Shown: piece by piece, positions 1 through 5,295 of the stretch
How the letters are laid out: each line of letters begins with the position of its first letter
How positions within the stretch are numbered: the stretch's first letter is position 1
Assembly: GCA_903859115.1 (NCBI GenBank)
Contig: CAIOLH010000182.1
Span: forward strand, 1 to 5,295
Source: an uncultured Opitutia bacterium
GTDB lineage: Bacteria > Verrucomicrobiota > Verrucomicrobiae > Opitutales > UBA953
Direction of reading: 5' to 3'
Length of the DNA stretch: 5,295 bases
The notes under the pieces: model-generated
Seen by the model: the letters and a program-made list of their open reading frames with translations, nothing else
Told to the model about the DNA's origin: nothing
The model's database searches: none
Made by a program: the position numbers and the translations under genes

Positions 1-699
1 CTACCCCGCGAATATGCTACCGCTGTAGCTAATATGTCGGCCAACCTGTTGTTGCTCGATCACTATCCGCACCCGAAAAATATCCGCTACCGTCCTTTTG
101 CCTGGTCTGAACCGGCTTACACTTTTGGTGTTTCCCAGGATTGGAAAAAATACCGATCAGTAGTTCCACCTCACATTCCTTTAGTTCGTCGCTGCACGGG
201 CGGTGGTTTAGTTTCCCACTTAGAGGATTGGACATTTGCAATGGTGATTCCTCCCGAACATCCACTTTATAAATCTGGTACACACGAGGCCTATGAAACG
301 GTGCATCGTGCAATGCTCGAATGTCTACTCGCCCAAAAATTAAAAGTTAAATTAGTTCCGCTACCTACAAATCAGAGAGAATTTAAAGCGCCTGATCAAT
401 GTGAGCACCATGCCGAACCTCACGATTTAGTTCTAGAGGAAGATAATCGTAAAGTAGCTGGAGCAGCTCAAAAACGTAATAAAAACGGCCTCTTAATCGA
501 AGGTTACATCTCTCGCACACTCTTGGCAGGCTGCGACTGGGAACAGTTCGCCGTAGATTTTCCTAAAGCTCTCGGCAAAGCGCTCGAGAGTGAGCCGGTC
601 AATGTCCACTCCCCGATTTACGATCAATCACACCACGAAGGATGTTGGGCTAAGTTTAATTCGTGCAGTTGGAATGAGCACCGCGACTTACCCGAATAA
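1..699 (+). CDS. Lipoate-protein ligase / octanoyltransferase family protein (LipM-like), 5' end missing
   Basis: Predicted BPL/LPL-fold enzyme that transfers or ligates octanoyl or lipoyl groups to lipoyl domains of cytosolic complexes such as pyruvate dehydrogenase. Numbering from the ATG at 34, it shows the family motif RRCTGGG (52-58), the lysine motif RKVAGAAQKR (139-148; K140 matches the ligand-binding lysine) and C123, which sits 17 residues before that lysine, near the position of the catalytic cysteine in LipM-type octanoyltransferases. The usual HQG/QHG after the lysine motif reads IEG here. The frame is open back to base 1, and codons 1-33 (ending AVAN before MSAN) fit the family's conserved N-terminal helix (x-NMAxDxxLL), so the true start is probably upstream of the window and the ATG at 34 is internal. 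There is no C-terminal LplA accessory domain. The gene ends with TAA and overlaps the end of convergent mutS by 12 bases. Ligase versus transferase activity is unresolved. Confidence 0.85.
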   Translation, partial: LPREYATAVANMSANLLLLDHYPHPKNIRYRPFAWSEPAYTFGVSQDWKKYRSVVPPHIPLVRRCTGGGLVSHLEDWTFAMVIPPEHPLYKSGTHEAYETVHRAMLECLLAQKLKVKLVPLPTNQREFKAPDQCEHHAEPHDLVLEEDNRKVAGAAQKRNKNGLLIEGYISRTLLAGCDWEQFAVDFPKALGKALESEPVNVHSPIYDQSHHEGCWAKFNSCSWNEHRDLPE

Positions 700-3258
700 A
701 TCCAACTCGGGGTCTTGATTTTTTTTCTCGGGCGAAGCTTTCGGCGCTGAAGGTTTGGTTTCCTTCTTCGCTACCCTAGTCGGTACAACCAGTTCACTGA
801 CGTCGGCAGTCTTGACGACCTGCTTATTCGGTAATCCTCCGCCGGTTTCTAGACCTGATAAAATTTCTCGTGCACGCGATACGACACCGGGAGGCATGCC
901 AGCGAGTCTCGCGACTTGGATGCCGTAAGAGCGATCTGCTGCACCTGGAACAACTCTGCGAATAAACACAATCTCATCCTGCCATTCTTTCACCGCTACT
1001 GACCAATTGCGTAAACGATTCAGTGAGGAGGCTAATTGAGTTAATTCGTGATAGTGAGTAGCAAAGAGAGTTCTTGGTCCCGCCGTTTCTTTGCCGTGTA
1101 AGTGTTCGGCTACAGCCCATGCGATACTGATACCATCATAGGTGCTAGTGCCTCGACCGATTTCATCTAAAACAACTAACGACTTAACCGTTGCATTATT
1201 TAAAATATTAGCGGTCTCATTCATCTCCACCATGAAAGTTGAATTACCTCGGGCTAATTCATCGGAGGCACCGACACGGCAGAATACTCTGTCGACTAAC
1301 CCGATATGAGCCTCGGTCGCAGGTACCCAGCAGCCAATATGAGCCAGCAAGACAATCAACGCGACTTGTCTGATGTAAGTTGACTTACCCGCCATGTTGG
1401 GACCCGTGATCAAGGCGATTTGCTCTTTGCTCGACTGTAGGTCGGTATCATTAGGTACGAATGACCCAGCTCCAGGTCGGTTTTGTAAAACACGTTCAAT
1501 GACTGGGTGACGTCCTTGTTTAATCTTAATCACGTCAGAGTGGTCGACCGTCGGGCAGCACCAGTTGGACTCTCGGGCTAATTCAGCCCAGCCATGTAAG
1601 ATATCAACTTCGGCCAATGTTTGAGCGGTCACTAAGAGTGATGCAGTTTTGGCGAGTACGTCATTCAGTAAAATCTGGAATAAATCTAACTCACGCGAAA
1701 GCGCTTGTTCGTCGGCACGTAACACTTCCCTTTCTTTTTTCCGAAGTTCCTCTGTCGTATAACGCTCAGCATTCACCATCGTTTGTTTGCGAATATAATC
1801 AGCAGGTACTTGATCTAAATTCGATTTCGTGACTTCAATCGCATAGCCGAATGCACCGTTATATTTTACTTTTAAATTTTTAATACCCGTGCGGGTTTGT
1901 TCCTGACGTTCGAAATCCGAAATCCAAGTTTTGCTATCCGTGGCCAATGAGCGCAATCGATCGAGTTCAGAATCGTATCCCGAACGCAAGGCCCCACCTT
2001 CTGTTAAATCGACAGGTAATTCATCAGCTAAAGCCTTTTCGAGTTTAACTAATAAATCGTTTTCGCAGTCTATTTTTTTAGCGTACTGCTGTACGGCCGG
2101 ATTGGGCAACGCGGCTAATTCCTCTTTGAGGGCTGGAAATGCTTTGAGCGAATCGCGAATGCCACCGAGCTCGCGGGGGTTGCGCAGTCGATTTTGTAAT
2201 CTCGCTAGAATTCTCGGAATATCTCGTGTGCTGCTCAGAAGTTCAGCCACTCGTGCGGAAGCGCCTGGATGCTTGATAAAGCCAGTGACAGCATTCTGAC
2301 GTTGTTGAATGATTGCTAGGTCTGTGGATGGCTCGGTAAGCCACATGGCCAAAAGTCGGGCCCCACCCGCGGTGCAAGTGCGATCAATGGAATCTAAAAG
2401 AGAGGTATCTTTAGAGCCATTCGTACCGTTAAAGAGTTCAAGATTTTTAGCCGAGGCCGCATCGATGAGTACTGACGATCCTAGTTTGAGCTCAGTGACT
2501 TTAAAAAGATTTTGTGGGCGACTGCAGAGTGAGTCGGTAACGTAACCGAGGACTGCGCCAGCGGCACCAAGTGCTGGGTGAGTATCATTCAGTCCAAAAC
2601 CAGCCAGACTATGTACGGAAAGTGTTTGGCAAACTAACTGAAAACCTGTGGCGCTATCAAAATTCCAACTAGGGAGACGCGAAACAGATCTTCCCTCTAA
2701 AAATATTTCGAGGAGCTGACTGAATGCGGGATCAACTTCCAAACCCTCAGGCAATAAAACTTCGCGTGGATTGATAGAATGTAAAAGTGACAGTAAACGT
2801 TCCACTTGGGTATCAGTAGCCATGCGGAAATCAGCCGTCGAAACATCTAGCCAGGACGCATGCCAACCTTGTTTATTCCAGTTAAGCGCTAAAAGATAAT
2901 TACCGCGGCGCGAATCTAGTTGAGAATCTTCAAGTGCAGTTCCTGGTGTAAGGATACGAGTAATGCCGCGGCGTACTAGTTTACCGGTGACGGGGACTTC
3001 GAGCTGATCGCAGATGGCGACCTTCCAACCTGCCGCTAGAAGCCGATTTACATAGTTAGGTGCCGCGTGATACGGCAAGCCAGCCATAGGCGTCTCGTGG
3101 CGCTTGGTAAGCGTTAATCCAATGACCTTTGAGGCTGTTACAGCGTCATCGCCAAAAACCTCATAGAAGTCACCAAGCCGAAATAGCAAAAGAGTACCAG
3201 GTGCGAGTTTGTCTCGCAGCTCGCGGTATTGTTTTTGCATGGGCGTTTCCTTCTCCAC
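688..3258 (-). CDS. mutS: DNA mismatch repair protein MutS
   Basis: Cytosolic mismatch-recognition ATPase that binds mispairs and small loops as a dimer and recruits MutL. All MutS domains appear in order in 856 residues, a normal length: mismatch-binding domain (about 1-115) with the Phe-x-Glu reader F31-Y32-E33 in GDFYEVF; connector (about 120-250); lever and clamp (about 265-560); ATPase (about 575-800) with Walker A GPNMAGKST (619-627), the signature around ASDELARGNSTFMVEM (664-679), Walker B LVVLDEIGRGTST (694-706) and FATHYHEL (732-739). A Lys/Pro/Ala-rich linker (about 828-848) leads to a terminal ELDLFG that resembles a beta-clamp-binding motif. The start is uncertain. The GTG at 3258 follows an in-frame TGA by one codon and keeps the conserved TPM near the N-terminus. 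The ATG at 3240 (850 aa) has a far better Shine-Dalgarno sequence. It lies 78 bases after phoH, probably in the same transcript. Confidence 0.98.
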   Translation of the reverse strand: MEKETPMQKQYRELRDKLAPGTLLLFRLGDFYEVFGDDAVTASKVIGLTLTKRHETPMAGLPYHAAPNYVNRLLAAGWKVAICDQLEVPVTGKLVRRGITRILTPGTALEDSQLDSRRGNYLLALNWNKQGWHASWLDVSTADFRMATDTQVERLLSLLHSINPREVLLPEGLEVDPAFSQLLEIFLEGRSVSRLPSWNFDSATGFQLVCQTLSVHSLAGFGLNDTHPALGAAGAVLGYVTDSLCSRPQNLFKVTELKLGSSVLIDAASAKNLELFNGTNGSKDTSLLDSIDRTCTAGGARLLAMWLTEPSTDLAIIQQRQNAVTGFIKHPGASARVAELLSSTRDIPRILARLQNRLRNPRELGGIRDSLKAFPALKEELAALPNPAVQQYAKKIDCENDLLVKLEKALADELPVDLTEGGALRSGYDSELDRLRSLATDSKTWISDFERQEQTRTGIKNLKVKYNGAFGYAIEVTKSNLDQVPADYIRKQTMVNAERYTTEELRKKEREVLRADEQALSRELDLFQILLNDVLAKTASLLVTAQTLAEVDILHGWAELARESNWCCPTVDHSDVIKIKQGRHPVIERVLQNRPGAGSFVPNDTDLQSSKEQIALITGPNMAGKSTYIRQVALIVLLAHIGCWVPATEAHIGLVDRVFCRVGASDELARGNSTFMVEMNETANILNNATVKSLVVLDEIGRGTSTYDGISIAWAVAEHLHGKETAGPRTLFATHYHELTQLASSLNRLRNWSVAVKEWQDEIVFIRRVVPGAADRSYGIQVARLAGMPPGVVSRAREILSGLETGGGLPNKQVVKTADVSELVVPTRVAKKETKPSAPKASPEKKNQDPELDLFG
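691..726 (+). terminator. Possible weak intrinsic terminator of the lipoate-ligase-like gene, inside the mutS 3' end
   Basis: A five-base stem CCCGA (691-695) / TCGGG (707-711) with an 11-base loop is followed, seven bases later, by eight Ts (719-726). The stem is short and the T run is too far from it for a textbook terminator. The T run is also explained as Lys-Lys-Asn codons of mutS on the other strand, so the call is tentative. Confidence 0.25.
3241..3256 (-). promoter_or_regulatory. Shine-Dalgarno-like tract inside the 5' end of mutS
   Basis: On the - strand the bases GGAGAAGGA (3256-3248) lie seven bases before the in-frame ATG at 3240, which is ideal ribosome-binding geometry. The upstream GTG at 3258 has only a weak GTGAG in front of it. 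The tract also encodes residues E2-K3-E4 of the longer protein, so it may be coincidental: the following T5-P6-M7 is conserved in MutS proteins and favours the GTG start. Confidence 0.4.
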
Positions 3259-3336
3259 GACTCACAAGCCAATAGAGCCCAGCGACGTGAGCAAGATTGG
3301 ATTGGTCCTTAGTAGAACTTACCCAGGTCAATTTGT

Positions 3337-4884
3337 TCACATTACCTGAGCGGCTAATTCAGAAAGTGCACTGCGTACGCCTTGGAGCAATCTGACATTA
3401 GCGGCGATACTGTGCCCTTTCATTCGTTCATGCGTGTGAATGAGGCCGTTAGATTTGCTATCAAGGTAAGGAGTGTCGACTTGGTCAAGGTCACCGATGA
3501 GGACGACTTTAGAGCCTTCGCCGATCCGTGTGATTACGGTTTTAGCTTCATGAGGCGTCATGTTTTGAGCCTCATCCACAATCATGAAGGCATGACCGAT
3601 GGATCGACCGCGGATAAATGTCATGGCCTCGATTTCGATTAAACCGGAATCAATGAGCCATTGATAAGGTTTACGGGGTTGTCCAATTTGTTGAAACTGT
3701 GAACCAAAAATTGGCTGCGCTGCTTTCATCGCCTGAGCCTTCTTTTGTTTTCTCTGAGAGTCGGTTGCGAGGGCTTGTTTATTATTCGCAGGAACTTGAG
3801 CAGCTGCAGGAGCTCCTGTGCGTGAGAAGAGAACTTCTAAATTATCGAAATACGGCTGAATATAAGGAGAGAGTTTCTCTTCTTTAGTTCCAGGGAGTGC
3901 GCCGATGTCTTTACCGATTTGGACAACTGGACGTGAAACGTATAATTTTTTATAAGGAGAGAAGTCGCTTAAAACCTGAGAAAGTGCCGCAGCGATGGAC
4001 AAGAAGGTTTTGCCGGTTCCAGCGCGACCAAAGCAGGTCACTAATTTAATATCGGGATTAAGAAGTGCATCGAGGAAGATCCACTGTTCAAAATTTTTAG
4101 GGATCACGCGCATACCTCGGGGCATCTGTAATCCTTTACGTGCTCCGCTCGCCGTAGAAATAAATTCACGATAAAGACCCAGTGGAACAAACGCACCATC
4201 ACCTACGTGTCTGGCTGGCTCGGTCCAGGAATCTGAAGTGAGCATCACGTACTCATTGATGATAGGCTCTGGGTCGTCTTTTTTGAAATTAACAGCGACT
4301 TGGGCGACATCACGGAAGTCGCGCATGGCTGCGGCTGAAATCGGAATCGAACGATACTCACCGTAGTCGCTAATCTCAATACGGTCATTGCGATAGTCTT
4401 GTACTTCAAGACCCAGCGCTTGGGCCTTGAGAGCCATACAGGCGTCCTTAGTAACCAAGATTACTGACCCCTTAGAGGTGTCGCGGAGATAAAGTGCTGA
4501 GGCGATGATGCGGTGATCGGGGGCATCCACTTGCATGAATACAGCACGGAGACGTTCATTCTTCGGACCCGTAAAGTGATCACGGATCAAAGACTCGTTC
4601 ACAATAATTCTGAGTTCACCACCATCACGAAGGTCAGCGTGCAATGCGCCGGGCTTAGAAACATCGCCTTCGACGATATCTTTTAAATTCTTATTCTCAA
4701 ATAGAGAACGGACGGTGCGATTAACGCGCCGCGCACTGGCACCTAATTGCCCTGGCTGCGTTTTGTGGCGATCCAGTTCGGAGAGAACCTCGACTGGGAT
4801 TGCTACAATGTGCTCATCAAACTTAAAGAGCGATTCTGGATCATGAATTAAAACATTCGTGTCCAAGACGTAGGTTTTTTTCAC
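3337..4884 (-). CDS. phoH: PIN domain-PhoH family ATPase/ribonuclease (YlaK/PhoH2 type)
   Basis: A 515-residue fusion of an N-terminal PIN nuclease domain and a C-terminal PhoH ATPase. Mycobacterial PhoH2 of this layout is described as an ATP-dependent RNA-unwinding and RNA-cleaving protein; this copy is inferred to be similar and cytosolic. PIN acidic residues are visible: D8 (YVLDTNVL), E36 (VLSELD), D123 (PDHRI) and D147 (VTKD). The PhoH part has Walker A GRAGTGKT (286-293), RPVVQIGKDIGALPG (318-332), Walker B MIVDEAQN (434-441) and GDLDQVD (464-470). A low-complexity Ala/Gln/Lys stretch (about 357-398) interrupts the ATPase domain. The frame stays open upstream to a GTG at 4998, but that adds 38 residues overlapping the DUF971 gene. 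I chose the GTG at 4884 because relatives begin only a few residues before the DTN motif and it leaves a 46-base gap. No clear Shine-Dalgarno sequence precedes it. TGA stop; mutS follows. Confidence 0.93.
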   Translation of the reverse strand: MKKTYVLDTNVLIHDPESLFKFDEHIVAIPVEVLSELDRHKTQPGQLGASARRVNRTVRSLFENKNLKDIVEGDVSKPGALHADLRDGGELRIIVNESLIRDHFTGPKNERLRAVFMQVDAPDHRIIASALYLRDTSKGSVILVTKDACMALKAQALGLEVQDYRNDRIEISDYGEYRSIPISAAAMRDFRDVAQVAVNFKKDDPEPIINEYVMLTSDSWTEPARHVGDGAFVPLGLYREFISTASGARKGLQMPRGMRVIPKNFEQWIFLDALLNPDIKLVTCFGRAGTGKTFLSIAAALSQVLSDFSPYKKLYVSRPVVQIGKDIGALPGTKEEKLSPYIQPYFDNLEVLFSRTGAPAAAQVPANNKQALATDSQRKQKKAQAMKAAQPIFGSQFQQIGQPRKPYQWLIDSGLIEIEAMTFIRGRSIGHAFMIVDEAQNMTPHEAKTVITRIGEGSKVVLIGDLDQVDTPYLDSKSNGLIHTHERMKGHSIAANVRLLQGVRSALSELAAQVM

Positions 4885-4930
4885 GAGACAACACTCGTCT
4901 ATTTTTCCAGCTGGAGCAACAAGTAAAAAT

Positions 4931-5236
4931 TTATTTCTGCAAGTCAGCGATCTGTCTGAGGTATTCCCAACTATAGATACCGGTCTTGTGTCCGTCACTG
5001 AACTCGAAGGTTACAGCATAGTTACCGATTGTTGATAATTGTATGACACTGACACCTGGGAATTGTCGTGGGCCGTCCCCACCCCATCGCTTTCCGAGAA
5101 TATCCACCTCGCCCATGTTCTCAGCACTTGGAGAACGCTCGCGTAAAAATTCCCCGCTAAGAAAATGTTCAGTTTTATCAGCCCATTGGATGGCGACGAA
5201 ATCACCGACAATTTCTATTTTGGTTGGGGCGAGCAT
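4931..5236 (-). CDS. DUF971 / gamma-butyrobetaine hydroxylase-like N-terminal domain protein, cysteine-less
   Basis: A small single-domain protein of 101 residues, no signal peptide or membrane segment, so probably cytosolic. It fits the DUF971 pattern: IQWAD strand (16-20), an LR motif (31-32), GNYAVTFEFSDGH (71-83) and the closing TGIYSWEYL (85-93). The domain is a stand-alone relative of the N-terminal domain of gamma-butyrobetaine hydroxylase; its role in bacteria is not established, though it is sometimes linked to iron-sulfur proteins. The usual zinc-binding CPCxxC after LR reads SPSAEN (35-40), so the metal-ligand cysteines are lost while H83 remains. Nothing else suggests decay. The ATG at 5236 is well fixed: an in-frame TAA lies 12 bases upstream and no other start codon falls between. 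There is no Shine-Dalgarno sequence. It appears to be the first gene of the unit with phoH and mutS. Confidence 0.85.
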   Translation of the reverse strand: MLAPTKIEIVGDFVAIQWADKTEHFLSGEFLRERSPSAENMGEVDILGKRWGGDGPRQFPGVSVIQLSTIGNYAVTFEFSDGHKTGIYSWEYLRQIADLQK

Positions 5237-5244
5237 TGATTCGA

Positions 5245-5273
5245 CTTATAAAACAAATAATTTTACGGGTCAG
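5245..5273 (-). promoter_or_regulatory. Candidate sigma70-type promoter of the DUF971-phoH-mutS unit
   Basis: On the - strand a -35-like CTGACC (5273-5268, four of six consensus bases) and a -10-like TATAAG (5250-5245, five of six) are separated by 17 bases of AT-rich sequence. The -10 ends eight bases before the ATG at 5236, so transcription would start at or next to the start codon, giving an almost leaderless mRNA. This agrees with the absence of a Shine-Dalgarno sequence there. It was found by eye only. Confidence 0.45.
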
Positions 5274-5285
5274 GCAACCTGTAAA
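5262..5285. promoter_or_regulatory. Imperfect 24-base dyad overlapping the -35 region (possible operator, or upstream terminator stem)
   Basis: The arms TTTACGGGT (5262-5270) and ACCTGTAAA (5277-5285) are inverted repeats matching at eight of nine positions around a six-base spacer. The dyad covers the candidate -35 at 5268-5273, as expected for an operator bound by a dimeric repressor. Alternatively, read on the - strand it is a hairpin followed by an AT-rich stretch (ATTATTTGTTTT), and could be a weak terminator of a gene lying beyond the window. The sequence does not decide between these. Confidence 0.4.
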
Positions 5286-5295
5286 CATCGGTGAA

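Noticed and set aside
1617..2545. Open frames of 71-122 residues on the + strand opposite mutS
   Set aside because: They are antisense to the well-conserved MutS lever and clamp region, show low-complexity Ser/Arg/Ala content and no recognisable motifs.
3259..3336. Possible separate mutS promoter or phoH terminator in the 78-base gap (TTGACC on the - strand at 3331-3326)
   Set aside because: The TTGACC box has no acceptable -10 at 16-18 bases, and the short CCAAT/ATTGG and CTCAC/GTGAG inverted repeats lack a following T run.
3861..3962. Direct repeat TATAAGGAGAGA at 3861-3872 and 3951-3962
   Set aside because: Both copies lie inside phoH and are explained by the same Ser-Pro-Tyr codons (LSPYIQ and FSPYKK) on the - strand; no further copies were seen.
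4906..4915. Ten-base perfect palindrome TCCAGCTGGA in the gap between the DUF971 gene and phoH
   Set aside because: It has no loop, no adjacent T run and no promoter-like sequence; a single short palindrome is expected by chance.
4885..4998. A 38-residue N-terminal extension of the PhoH protein from a GTG at 4998, overlapping the DUF971 gene
   Set aside because: PIN-PhoH relatives start a few residues before the DTN motif, and the extension has no recognisable sequence or Shine-Dalgarno sequence. The GTG at 4884 avoids the overlap.
5011..5294. Other open frames overlapping the DUF971 gene on both strands (5043-5294 + and 5011-5211 -)
   Set aside because: Their translations show no family pattern and they are shadows of the DUF971 gene, whose frame matches a known domain.

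Overview
The window looks like ordinary chromosomal housekeeping sequence from a bacterium. Roughly even base composition and the wording of MutS and of the DUF971 protein resemble what I remember of Verrucomicrobiota, probably the Opitutae side. This placement is an inference from remembered family patterns; no search was run. There is no sign of a mobile element, phage, CRISPR array, tRNA or rRNA.

Layout: on the + strand, bases 1-699 hold the 3' part of a lipoate/octanoate-transfer protein (BPL/LPL catalytic domain, LipM-like) whose true start lies before the window. Its last 12 bases overlap, tail to tail, the end of mutS. Everything else lies on the - strand and reads leftward as a probable three-gene unit: a DUF971 (GBBH-like N-terminal domain) protein at 5236-4931, a PIN-PhoH protein of the YlaK/PhoH2 type at 4884-3337, and mutS at 3258-688. 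The gaps are 46 and 78 bases and contain no convincing terminator or promoter, so co-transcription is likely. A plausible sigma70-type promoter, overlapped by an imperfect 24-base dyad, lies directly in front of the DUF971 gene.

The genes do not form an obvious pathway. MutS starts DNA mismatch repair; the PIN-PhoH protein is a predicted RNA-acting ATPase plus RNase; the DUF971 protein is a small uncharacterised domain, here without the cysteines that bind zinc in gamma-butyrobetaine hydroxylase; the + strand gene belongs to lipoylation. I see no clear undescribed system. The points most worth a second look are the operator-like dyad over a promoter that would give an almost leaderless mRNA, the cysteine-less DUF971 protein, a low-complexity insertion inside the PhoH ATPase, a clamp-binding-like tail on MutS, and the competing mutS start codons.
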